Assembly: GCA_023159155.1 (NCBI GenBank)
Contig: JAJNNX010000009.1
Span: 1,178,001-1,242,000, forward strand
From: Ustulina deusta
Lineage: Eukaryota > Ascomycota > Sordariomycetes > Xylariales > Xylariaceae
Direction of reading: 5' to 3'
Length of the DNA: 64,000 nucleotides
Numbering within the stretch: position 1 is the first letter of the stretch; each line of letters begins with the position of its first letter. The notes below the pieces were generated by a model that did not search any database, had not been told where the DNA came from, and saw nothing but the letters and a program-made list of their open reading frames with translations. Position numbers and translations under genes: made by a program. This document shows positions 46,018-57,219 of this stretch, piece after piece.

Positions 46018-47206
46018 TTTTTTTTCTGTCTGTTTTTTCTCTCTTTTTTCTTTCTTTTTTTCCCCGTCGATATGTCTTGTTTTCTTCACTTGTTTGGCAT
46101 TTGCAGAACACTCGAATGTGACCTCGAGTCTTTTTATATGTGAGCATCGCCTCCTAATAGTTAGCAATTTCCAACGACTCCATCTAAAAGGATTCATCTC
46201 TTTCACGTTGGCTTTGTTATGCGGTTTGCTAGGGAACGAAAATATGACAAGCCCATCGCGCCGCATGTTTGCATTGTAAGACACAATGAGCCAAAAACTC
46301 GTGTGATTTGAACCAATTTCCTGGCGCAACTCTTGCCACCCAATATACCAGGACAGTGGCGTAGCTAATGTCTCAAAGGCAAGGAGTGAGGCATATCCGT
46401 AGGTAACTAACCGCTTGGGTATCCGAGGTCTTAGACTGACCATGTTCTGATTCAATAAGCAAATACGACAATATCGCCTATTTCCGACTACGTGCGACCT
46501 GTTCTGGCAAACAAACATCATTGTTCTGATCATATTTGTTTTAGCCGAGTGATTGAACAATGAACATCTCACCGACGATTAAGCAGGGAAGAAAGGGCTG
46601 GACAATTGAGTGGCCAGAAAGGTAAATCTGAGACTATGTCTCGTCTTCTATATCGCTCCTAGGAGAATTCTCACTGTAAGCTCTTGGGCATTACACAGTC
46701 CTCGATTCTGTATAGAGATCCTCATACCTGCATCTAACGTCTATGGCAGCGTTGTGAGCTGTACCTTTCGATAACCTGGGGGAAAACACAGTGTTCCTCT
46801 TCGCAATTACCCCCATTAGAGCGATATATCCAGCACTTCGGCTTATTCATGCTTTCGCAGGAAGATCAATTTGAAGATCCAGAAAGGAAAAGACAGGCAT
46901 GCCAGCTCATGCTTCGACTGGAACTACTCCAGAGCTCTTCGAAACCTAGGAACGAGCCAGCCTTGAAGTTTCCTCCGGCGGGTTATTATTAGAAACACGC
47001 CGAGCCTAGGTTATTTCTCAGGAAAATATTGCAAATGCGTCCCCTAGATTGCATCTCTACTGTCTTTAGACCTCTCTAGCGAATGGCTGCGAAACGTATC
47101 GGAACTTGCTAGGAAGGGGATAATAAACACGCCCTAACTAGAATTCGGGAACGGTGAAATGCCGTCTGTAGCTCGGACAGGGAGCCTGTGCTAGAGGCAC
47201 GTTGGC
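46018..47206. other. 5' flank of the OYE gene, otherwise empty
   Basis: A T-rich stretch at 46017-46080 directly precedes the OYE ATG (A-rich on the coding strand). The OYE frame remains open to 46572. Beyond that I recognise nothing. Confidence 0.45.
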
Positions 47207-48466
47207 TTATTGAGAACAAGATGTGATAGCGTTAGCTATTAGGCGGTGTTGGTGAGTCGAAGAGTTGGGACTGCACAAGGATGTGGGAGATCCTGTAATA
47301 GCGCCAGCCTGGCATCGTTGGAATAACGGCCCAGCGTGCCACGCACTTCGCAAAGGAACACCGCCATTACAAATCAAATCAAGCCTAACCTCTACACTAT
47401 GCCCGTCAACAAGTCCTCGCTTCACCATTCGCGAGACCACTGTATCCCCCTTCACAGCTGACCAGGCTCGGATGACCTGCTTCGGCGTAAGCAGGTCGAT
47501 GTCGGTCTGCTGGCCCTCATGCCACTCCACCACCGTCTACTTGACGCCCTGCGCCCCCTTTGCCGTTAGGTACTCGGCCCCCGCCAAGGCGACGAACACC
47601 ATCCTTCCGCCTCGACGCCCTGCCTCGTCAGGAGATGACATGATGCTCACGTGTTCTTTGGTGGCCACGAATCGCGTTTCATAGCCTGCCTTCTCAGTTT
47701 CTGCCCCCCCGGTTCGTTGGTGGTTTACCCGGTAGTCGGGATTGGCGATCCATGCACCCTCTAGGCTCTCCATCACCTCTTTCGTTTACTCTTCTCTCGC
47801 GATATCTGTTTCTCGCTCGCCCACCCGCACTAGCTCGCTTTCTCACCCCACTACCGTCCTTCGCGCCCCCATCAGCTGCCGGCTGATGGCTTCGGGCTTC
47901 AGCGCCACCTGCATCCTCGGACTTTGGTTGTACACATTTGATGAGCCCCGATGTGTCCGTAGCGAGTCGAATGTCCAGCATTCTCGTTGAGGGAGCGTTA
48001 CACCCAGACTCTGCCGCTGTCTAGCAATCCGGCTTGCGCGTGGATATGCGTTGCCCGTCTACACCTCGGCAGATATGATATTCTTTCCACCCGATTAACA
48101 TGCCGCAAGCGGTGTTCTTGCGAAACGTGAAAAGACTCTAGCCGATTCCTAATATGAATCCATCGTCGTTTGCTGTCCTTGTCTTGCTCCCGCTTTCACG
48201 CTGTGGATCTAAGGCGTCGAATACCCTTTGGCTTACGGCTAGACACATCCCGAGTTCACCGTCTTCCTCACAGTCGTAGCCGATGACTGTGTGCATTTTG
48301 CCGCTCCCGAGTGGCCGTACGCGAAGAAATTGCAATTGCCGCCTTCGATAATCCTGGCCATGACCGGCGCGGCGGTGCTCCTGTACGCGTACGCATTGTT
48401 ATCTTCCGACTCCCGAGCAGTTTTAAATGCGGTCGGCCGTTTTCTAGACCTTGAGAGTCCGTACAA
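47207..48466 (-). pseudogene. Decayed kinesin motor-domain gene
   Basis: Reading leftward, kinesin landmarks appear in the right order but in different frames. FFAYGHSG at about 48328-48305 is the start of the P-loop. A one-base deletion then moves the frame to GSGKMHTVIGYD, with Met replacing the catalytic P-loop Thr. Next come CLAVSQRVFDALD, a stop at 48138-48140, SLFTFRKNTACGMLIGWKEYH, a stop at 48021-48023, and a switch I-like SSNVYNQSPRMQVALK (normally NxxSSRSH) near 47920. MVFVALAGAEYL near 47575 stands for the switch II DLAGSE block, with Asp lost, and QQTDIDLLTPKQVIRAWS near 47480 for the N(K)SLLALGxVI block. No intact gene can be read. The edges are approximate. An active copy elsewhere in the genome is likely the source. 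Confidence 0.8.
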
Positions 48467-51400
48467 ATAGAAAATAATGAACTCGTTTACTGTGTTCTAC
48501 TGTCGGAGATGACTACCAGCCACCTCTGATTGTCCACTGGCCGCCACCGTCCATGTATGTCTGGTTTCTTTTGACAATTTGTGTTCAACATTTGGACTGT
48601 GAACGTGCTTGAGGTAGTATGACCCGGTTATTCAGTTACCTACTTCGTTGAATAAGGTAAGGAATCTGTAAATGCCTATAGGCTAGATACTAGATAGGCA
48701 ACTGCCTATAGTGTCTATGGCTTGTTAGAGTATAACTGCGGCTGGCTGAGGCAGTGTGCCAACCAATGATCAGGACTAAAGGGCGGAATACCAGGTAATT
48801 TGGCGAAAGCCAGCATCGCCTAGTTTTCATTTTTGTTTTCGTAGGCTTGGCAATGGATGTCAATGATTAGCCCTGAGAAATTTATTGTATTACACGTTCC
48901 GTACAACCGCTGTTTCTTCTTCGCTATCCCTTTAGATAATGGCACAGTGAATTGCATGCCCTTACTCTCCTGTGAGTGCATTGCGCCGGTTTTCAGAGAG
49001 CCTGGGCATGTGATTTTCATAATTATGTCAATGCTATTTTTCCCAACGACTTGTCTGTCGACTAGGAAAGAAGGCCCGCCATGCATAGTCTAGTCCACCC
49101 ATCTCGAGGATTGCGAGGTGTTTTTTTTCCCCCCGAGATGCCGCCGGCCGCTTAGCCATCAGGGTATGCGTGCAGAAATGCTATGGTACGGAGGCACCAA
49201 GTCGTACACCAGAGTGGGTCAATGGACGCGAGGATAATTACTTATCATTGCCGCCCTGTTCACGTGCTTGTTCTAACGAATGCCGGAGGCTGGTTTGTTT
49301 TCTATCTGGTAACATCTTCTCTGACACATTATTCGTCTCTTCAAAGAAACCCAGCCATGATAATCTGTAGCTGATCGTGAGAAAGATTCCGCAGTATTAA
49401 GATGCCGTATATTATAACCCAGTTTGGGATGGACGGTAGTAATGATATGTTGGAGTGAGGTAGAAGAAATACAGACCGAGGCTTTTCATCGTGGAAGTAC
49501 CGTCAGGGAATAACGAACAGGCTGGTCTAAAATAGCGAACAGTGCACATCTAGATGAAGATACGTTAAGATTAACGCCAACCGATGCCTTGGTATGCGAT
49601 AGTATTAGTTGGCTGTCACTTTTCTAGCGTAGGGCTCAAAAATAATAACAGGCCGGATTTTAATGTTGTCGAGTTTCGACGTTACATGTTTAAAATGGGG
49701 ACAACACCTGACAGCTTCGAAGGTTTATTCCGTGCTACGCCGCAACAAAGACCAAGTCTTATGTCATCACACTCCCGTTTGAACTTGCTGCATATGCCTT
49801 CGATACGACGAATCGGAACTATCTGTTTGTTAGCCTCCGTTACCTATCCTGCCTACCTTCTACCTAGAAAACGGAGTAATCAGTGCTGATACTCCTTTGA
49901 AAACACTCTTGCAGTTATAATAACCTAAGACATGAAACTTAAACGGCTAAGTGCTGTAATAATTACTACCTACTAGATTCTGGGGGAAAAAAAAAACCGA
50001 GCAGCACGAGAATAAATACACTGGTGTACACTGCAATCGTGGATATCTCTCCAGGACTTCTAAATAGAACTAAGAGGAGCAGGCCTAAAAAGTGGTGGCA
50101 ATCGCTCTTGGTCATCATTTGAATACTATCCATGAGGTGCAAAGCATACAAGCGCCCAGCCTCCTGTGTAACCGAGCCTACCAAAGCGATCCTTAACTGC
50201 TGACAGCTTGGTGGGTAAAGCTGGACTGATATTGGGATATGTGCGGTGTAATTAGATCTTCTCAAAAGCTAACTTGTTTAAGAATCGAACCATGATGCCC
50301 CGTCTTAAAGATAGGAAGGTCCTCTAGGAAAATGCCCCCAAGGTTTCATCCTTTGGGAAATATAGAAAGGTGTCTTCGCTGTTGTCTAACAACGGTATTC
50401 CGTGGAAGAGTGCAAAACCCGTTTGTGGCGCTGTAAAAATACGTAATGCTTATCTTCAGCTGTAGAAACTCAGGGTTATAAATGGACCGGGACTGTGTCT
50501 ATTTTTATCCCCACTGTTTTAAATATTCCTCTTAAACAGGAATACTTTCTGTTGTGTGGGTGCCTTGTTAATCTGCAATTTATAATTTATATCGTAAAAT
50601 AGACACGGCTTGGTTGTTTATACTTTATTAACTTTGCCCATCACCTACATTCCGTTATACGTACACGTACGTACATGCATAGCCCTCAATAATTGCCTTT
50701 TGTACACTAGCTACAGGGTGGGGAGCAGGGTATGTCTCTCGCAACGCAGCAGGGGTCCTACCCACGGTGGTGGTAATGGTTCACATTGCGGCTGCTTGTT
50801 CCCTGCTTGTTGGTTATATTAGTCTAGTGAGAGCTAGCAGCGAAGAGAAAAGGAAAAGATCTTCCAAAGAGACGGTCTTGGACTTCAGGAAACTCTTAGA
50901 TCATTAGTTGTGTCTCCCTTCTTTTTCACTCCCTGATTTCTACAGTGTTGAAAGATTCGCCTTGGATCTTGTCTGTTTCCTGCCGACCCAAACTCTATAA
51001 AGTCTCTTGCTATGAGCATTGATGCTCGATTATCCGGGGGTTGGCGCCACAACTCGTAGCTCGACTTGGCAACATTGTACAGGTAAGTCAGGCGTACTGT
51101 AGGTACTGTAGATAGTACATATAGGTTGGCTAGGAAGATAATCCTGCTGATGATACCTACACTAGTTGTTCCCAGAACCACGAACGGCTACAAAATTACG
51201 CTGGGTTCCCCGGACACTAGAGCCATATACAGAAAGTGACCCCAGTTCTCATCGTCGCTGAGTCGCTGACCGAGACAATAGCGTGTAGCCCTGGATGTCA
51301 ACTATACCGTTTACGGGGTAGTAGCAAGAAGCCAAGGCCCCATTGAGGGTCGGGCGAAGACTGGCACACGCAGGTTCAAGTTGATATTTGAAGTATATTG

Positions 51401-52162
51401 AATATAGCTTTTTCGGTTCTCTACACCATATTTAAAATTCAGAGAATGTAGGCAGCAAGTGTTGCCGCGTAGATTGGCAATTGTTTAGCCGACATTGTTA
51501 GGCACCTTGTGGCTTGAATCTCGTGGGCCCATATTGTTCCAGCCCCCAATTTGCAATAAACCAGGCTAGTGTCAAGAGAGATGGAGAAAGGCGTCGGGCT
51601 CATATCTATCATTACGATTCATCAGTAGATTAGATGTCCAATCAAGGAAAAGAGTGTTATGTCTTGTATTACTTCAGGTGGGGGCGCTGTGTATCTGAAC
51701 CATGGTACACCACATGCTCCTCATCTATATCGCACGTGTGCCCCAAGTGAAGATAGCGTCATCCCTGCAGTTTGGAACACATGTCCGACATATGCGCAAT
51801 CACCAACAGCTGCTGCACATTCCTTCAGCGTGGCGGCATCGACCACCACCTTTCGCCTACAGTAATGTTCAGCCACCCAACCCCCGCCACCAATGTAGTA
51901 GTTGCCGGTATCTTGTACGGCATGCAGTGTACACATTGAGTCTTGACGTATTCCTTGAGTGGAGTGCGTAGATGGGATTCGCCAAACCGGAAGACCTCAG
52001 CATCTCCTCTCCGCCCACCCAGGCGCGGCATGGATCATCGACCACCTCGTAACTACTGTATACAAAACATAACAACGCTCATCTAAAGCAGCATACCCGA
52101 GCTGACATACTTTGCCGGCGACATCGAGACATACACGTTTTGGAACCAACTAGAATACCACC
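48467..52162. other. 3.7-kb gene-poor interval
   Basis: No gene is supported. A minus-strand patch at about 51720-52075 translates in two frames to protein-like sequence (for example VDAATLKECAAAVGDC) that might be a coding relic, but I could not assign it. The final 150 bases should hold the P450 promoter. No terminal repeats are visible. Confidence 0.5.
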
Positions 52163-53914
52163 ATGACTACACTACAGATTGATTCCGTCGCTGTTCATGG
52201 CCGAGAGGGTTCGGTTTTAGACATCACAGCCCTTAGGTGTCTGATCACCTTGTTCGTTCTCGTTGCTGCCTCTTATCCGATATACTCTCTTTATCTGCAC
52301 CCACTCAGTGCGTATCCTGGTCCGAAGCTGGCAGCCATCACTCGAATGCCGTATTGGATCGCCTGTCTCAAAGGAGATCAAGTTCGATGGCTGGCGAAGC
52401 TACACAGCCAATATGGCTCCGTAGTGAGATTCGGGCCGGACGATCTTAGCTACACCGACGGGCGGGCCTGGAGGGACATATGCCTCGTCCCTAAGGGCAA
52501 AAAGGAGAATGCAAAGGAAGTCGGGTTTCATGCACCATCAGCGAATGGTGTGCCAAACATCGTTTGCCAGAACGACATTGCTCACCATGCGAGGTTAAGA
52601 CGTGCTTTATTACCCGCATTTTCTGAGAGGGCTCTCAATGCCCAGGAGCCGCTGCTTCAGAAGTATGCCGACCTTGTGATTGCTAGAAGCCGCGAGGCTA
52701 CCGAGCTTGATATATCAAAGCTTATGAATTTTGCAATGTTTGACATCATGGCTGATTTCGCATTTGGAGAGTCGCTACACATGCTGGAGCGGGGTCAATA
52801 CTCCGAGTGGGTTGCGAAGGTGTTTAACTCTATAAGGGTATGCCAAGCCGGTGAACGAGCGAGCAGCGAATAGCTATTGACGTTACTAGGTTCTCCCCTT
52901 TGTCCAAATGATCGAGTATTATCCTCTACTTAAGAAGATGTTTGCTCTTATTGAGCCTAAGGCTATCACCAAAATGCGCCACGATCATTTTAATCACACA
53001 GTAATGCGTGTTAACAAGCGTCTAAACGAAGGATCGGAAAAGCAAGACCTCTGGGATTTTATCCTCGAGTCCGAAACTCTCACTCTTAAAGAGATGCATG
53101 TCAATGCGGAGCTCTTCATGGCCGCTGGTACGGAGACTACTGGTACGTGGCCTTTCTCTCGACATGAGTTGCAACGGCTACTCTAACGCACTTCAGCTTC
53201 TCTAATAACCGGTTTAATCCACTATCTTATGGCAAACCAGGACAAAATGAAGATCTTAACGGATGAAGTCCGAACGCGGTTCAGAAATAGCAAGGAAATT
53301 ACCCTAGGAAACGTGGCACCACTACGATACTTGAACGCCTGTAAGAATAACTTGAACACCCATTCTCTTCATTCTCAATTAATTCCCTTTTGTATAGGCA
53401 TTCGAGAGGCTATGAGAGTTTATCCTCCGATTCCATCAGGACTCCCTCGTATAGTCGCAGAGGGTGGCAATTCTATTCTGGGGAAATGGGTTCCGGCGGG
53501 CACACACGTATCAGTGCACCAGTTTTCGACTTACCATTCTCCGCAAAATTTTAAGTAAGTTGCCCACACCCTTTTCAAATCGTACCGCTTCAGGTGAAAA
53601 TTATGGATATTACCTGGGCTAACACTATGTCGCTTTTCAGAGACCCTGATAAGTTCGTACCCGAACGCTGGTTGGGTGATCCCAGGTATAGTGACGATAA
53701 CCGTGATGCACATCAGCCGTTTTCGACCGGCACAAGGAATTGCCTAGGCATGAACTTAGCTTGGCATGAGATAAGATTGATGCTTGCAAAACTGGTGTAC
53801 GAATTCGACATCGAGTCAGACACTGGTTCTGACTGGCTCGACCAAAAGGTCTATATTATTTGGGACCGTAAGCCCTTGATCTGTCGTTTCAAGGATGCTG
53901 TCCCACAAGGATAG
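52163..53914 (+). CDS. Cytochrome P450 monooxygenase (CYP65/isotrichodermin-hydroxylase-like)
   Basis: Five exons, 52163-52837, 52890-53142, 53197-53340, 53398-53554 and 53641-53914, give 500 residues with consistent phases. A membrane anchor lies at about residues 26-46 (CLITLFVLVAASYPIYSLY), followed by HPLSAYPGPKLAAITR, the usual P450 linker. The I-helix oxygen-binding motif is AAGTETT, the K-helix ExxR is in IREAMRVYPP, and the heme loop is FSTGTRNCLGMNLAWHE with its Cys ligand. All catalytic landmarks are intact, so the gene should be functional. The N-terminal region most resembles fungal P450s of secondary-metabolite clusters. It lies 3.3 kb from bioDA and is convergent with the unknown gene at 54471. 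The substrate is unknown. Confidence 0.92.
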
Positions 53915-54470
53915 ACATTTCCAGTGTTACCGGAGAAACTCAAGATGCACAAAATTATCATCCTCATCCTCATTAAGCACTCGCTAAATCTTCTGGATTT
54001 CACATGATAGGTAATCGCCGCTTGTACACATTAAAGTGGCCAGAATACACAGCTGTTTCATTGATTTCTTTTTATCACTTTCATTATCCCCACCATTGAT
54101 ATCTTCAATGAGCAAAGTTTAGGTTGCCGAGCAAGTGAGCGGCATTTGTGAAAAGCCACCTAGAATTAGGCATTCCTAGCTGCATCAACAACGGAGGCGT
54201 GGACGAAGTGTCGATTCTCTACGATGCCACTCTTACGGTAGTTATTGTAATTTAATATGTTCCATTTTTCCTTAGCCGGCGTTTTCTATAGATATAACGA
54301 GCTGAGTGGAGCAACCGAGGCTGAATGGGATAGAGTAAGAACAACGAGGAAATTGAAATTTATGAAAAAATGCCACAACTTATCAATCGTTAAGGCACAC
54401 GCTCGCCATTTCCGTAACTGTATTAAATTAGATCAAATGACTCGGCATATTACCACAATCAATAATTCGC
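53915..54470. other. Convergent 3' space
   Basis: The space between the P450 and the unknown 545-residue gene holds no feature I can support. Confidence 0.55.
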
Positions 54471-56108
54471 TCAAAGCAAATCCCATAGGATGAGTCTCTC
54501 CCCAGCCGCCCAATCCTCGTATTGTATATTCGCCTTGATCTTCTCCAAAAGGTTCTTTTCTCCCTCTTCTACCGCCCACTCTATCAAAACCTTACATACA
54601 ATTCTATACGCCTCTTTGTGCGCTCGATGCTTAATGGTATTCCTCGCCTCAAAGTAGCCCCAACTCCTACTCTCCGCCAACCACGCAATGCGCTCTCTCG
54701 CTGTTAATCTTAACAACACATCCTCCTGAGCGCCAACTGGTCCTCCGCGCGTGAAAATCCGCTGCTCAATCTCACTAGCTGGAAGTTCGTAGTTCTTATT
54801 TTGCGCGAGCACAGCTAATTGGGTTGCTGATATGGGCTCTTGAGGGGAGAGTATGCGTCCTGTTGAAAGGTGCTCGAGGGAACGCCTTCCTAAGTAGTAT
54901 TCTGCAAGTGCACTCGCTAGTTTCGTGCACACATCTTTGTACGTCTGTTGATGTTGTTGGTGCGGGTGATGTGCGCTTCCAATTACGATGTCGGTGAACA
55001 TCTGGGTCAACAACTCACTAAACACCAAACCGTCTGAAAATTTCGGCCCTGTAGCTGTTCGCATTCCAGGACTTCGGATGAGGGCTGTGAGTGACTTCGG
55101 CAGCCGGAGCAGATGGCCTTGGTATTTGTTGCCATACAGCTCTTGACTCAGCGTCGCGCAGCTGAGATGCGCCAAGTCATGCAGATCCCACATGGGAGAC
55201 GAAAATGCTAGGACGTCCGAGGCTGAGCGGTGGTCAAAGTCGACGGCACGCACGACGACGTGTCGGGGACCGACGGCTGATATTGCGTTGGGAGGGACAC
55301 ATGAGGTTGCATAATCGACGCGTAAACCGCCACGAGTAACATATGCGTGTACTGCATAGTTGATAATGCGAACGCCGGCTGAATTGTGTGATCGGAGGAA
55401 GTCGTCGATGACGTCTGATGCGGTGGGGTTCTGGGCCATCAAGGGGTAGTATTTCAACCGAGCCTCGGACCGGGACATGAAGTAGATGACTCCATAGCGC
55501 TGAGCGAGGATGATGGCATGCCAGAGGTCTGGATTTTGGGACAGTGTTTCCGACAGGAGGTTATATGTAGGTTCATCGGCGGGCGCGATGTCGTTGAGAA
55601 TTAGACGGCAGGCCTCTAGAGCAAATGTTAAGATGTCGTCTTTGATTTCTGTGATTATTGAATGGATCTTCATAGCGTTATCAAAGTACGGGTGTAAAGA
55701 TGGGGAGCCGTCTAGCCATTCATATGAAGGATTGTAGGAGGTAGGAAGACTAGCAAAAAGGGGCAGGTTGACGGCCGCTACGGCTGGCTTGGTACCTGGA
55801 GAGGACAGCATCGGGCCAATGGACGAAGTGGTTTTTTTCCCGATGAGTGACCAAGGACTGTTATATAAAGGGATGCCGTAAAGGCGAAATATATCTCTGT
55901 TTTCAATTACAAACGTGGTTTGTTTATATTCATAACAAGGTAGCACAGATAAGGGTGCTACGAAGCTCCTTGTGTCCCTTGACGAGACCAGACCTTTCCT
56001 GATCTTTACAACTAGATTACATGCAATGCTAACTAGTTGGTTATTCATAAATGGAGAAATTTGTCCTGTTATGCATAGATTGGAAATATGGCTCACGAGC
56101 GAACCCAT
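54471..56108 (-). CDS. Unknown 545-residue protein
   Basis: A single exon begins at the ATG at 56108 (MGSLVSHISNLCI) and runs 545 codons without interruption, far longer than expected by chance. The protein looks soluble and helix-rich. Notable stretches are PFFDN-like LHPYFDNAMKIHSII, WHAIILAQRYGVIYFMSRSE, a region with several His/Asp (VRAVDFDHRSASDVLAF, then MWDLHDLAHLSCATLS), GMRTATGPKFSDGLVFSEL, a His/Gln run (AHHPHQQHQQ), and a charged helical C-terminus ending ERLILWDLL. The DHRS..HDLAHL cluster could be metal-binding, but this is only a guess. I recognise no domain. It lies between the P450 and bioDA, the reason to ask whether it serves the same pathway. Confidence 0.8.
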   Translation of the reverse strand: MGSLVSHISNLCITGQISPFMNNQLVSIACNLVVKIRKGLVSSRDTRSFVAPLSVLPCYEYKQTTFVIENRDIFRLYGIPLYNSPWSLIGKKTTSSIGPMLSSPGTKPAVAAVNLPLFASLPTSYNPSYEWLDGSPSLHPYFDNAMKIHSIITEIKDDILTFALEACRLILNDIAPADEPTYNLLSETLSQNPDLWHAIILAQRYGVIYFMSRSEARLKYYPLMAQNPTASDVIDDFLRSHNSAGVRIINYAVHAYVTRGGLRVDYATSCVPPNAISAVGPRHVVVRAVDFDHRSASDVLAFSSPMWDLHDLAHLSCATLSQELYGNKYQGHLLRLPKSLTALIRSPGMRTATGPKFSDGLVFSELLTQMFTDIVIGSAHHPHQQHQQTYKDVCTKLASALAEYYLGRRSLEHLSTGRILSPQEPISATQLAVLAQNKNYELPASEIEQRIFTRGGPVGAQEDVLLRLTARERIAWLAESRSWGYFEARNTIKHRAHKEAYRIVCKVLIEWAVEEGEKNLLEKIKANIQYEDWAAGERLILWDLL

Positions 56109-57219
56109 GATTACTTCTTTTGGTGTGTGTGCTACTATATCTGGGTGAAGGACTTGAAAGGCTGCTAACTTCGCTATTCTTTTTTTTTTCTACAGATGTG
56201 CTCTAGTCATCATTATTTATGCTAGATGTTCTGGGATTATATTACTTTAATGAGCCCTTTATACATGATCCTGCTTCTTTAGAATCTCCGGTATTTTTTC
56301 CCTGACCCAGTATTGATTACCTTCGCATTTAAATATTGTCAAAACCAGGAGGCTGGGATACTTACGATCTACATGCTGTATATAAGACTCCTACATCTGC
56401 CACCTACTTGTATTGTAACTTAGACTTCTAGATAATTAACGGGATTACCATGTACCTCTTCTGACAAATATAACCACAGGCATTGGGTTTATTGCAACTC
56501 ATTTTGCTGTTGTCCAGGCCACTATGTTTGTTTGCATTCCTGTACCTCCCTTCTTTTTTATTCGCACGATGCTCGTCCTTTATTTCAGAGAGACTCAAAT
56601 CGCCGGATAGAGGGGAAAGAGTCAAGGGAGCCTTCGTTTACTATCATTATAGTTGCTGTTGTAGTTCGACTGACCGTGTCTCGGTTGGTCGCACTTGATC
56701 TCCTCAGCGTTGTAAAGATAACGACCGGGGTAAGGACAATGACGCTAAGTGACTACGTCTAACTCGGCCATTATGAAATGGCTGTGCCATAGGTTAGAGC
56801 TCGTAAGCAGCCAATCAAAAAGATATGAATAAAGGCGTAACAAACTTTAGACAAGTAAAAAATACAGAGTGCGCTAGGTTCTTTAACCAAATAGTACTTG
56901 TGCCTTAACCTCATAGGTCTTCGCGAATTCATTATATTTGAAGTGATCACTTAACTAGATTATTATTCTAAGCAATAGAACACTTAGAATAATAACTTTA
57001 CCTCGTGCCAAGGCCGAAGCAACGGACCAAGAATAAGTTGTAAAGGAGGTAGACAACTACTAAACAGTCCGAAGAGTTGGAAAGTCTAGAGATGGTGACA
57101 ATATTGAGTAAATTCTGAGAACTCCACTCATATAGGGGGTAATCTTCTTGTTGATGTCTCAGCAAGTATTATAATCAGTAGTATCAGCGCCATGCCTCAG
57201 AACTGAACCCTGGCTCTAG
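56109..57219. other. Intergenic, no gene seen
   Basis: This is A/T-rich DNA between two leftward genes: the bioDA 3' flank and the promoter of the unknown gene. A short tandem-like ACTTAGAATAATA/TTATTCTAAG inverted stretch near 56961-56995 is the only structure noticed. Confidence 0.5.
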
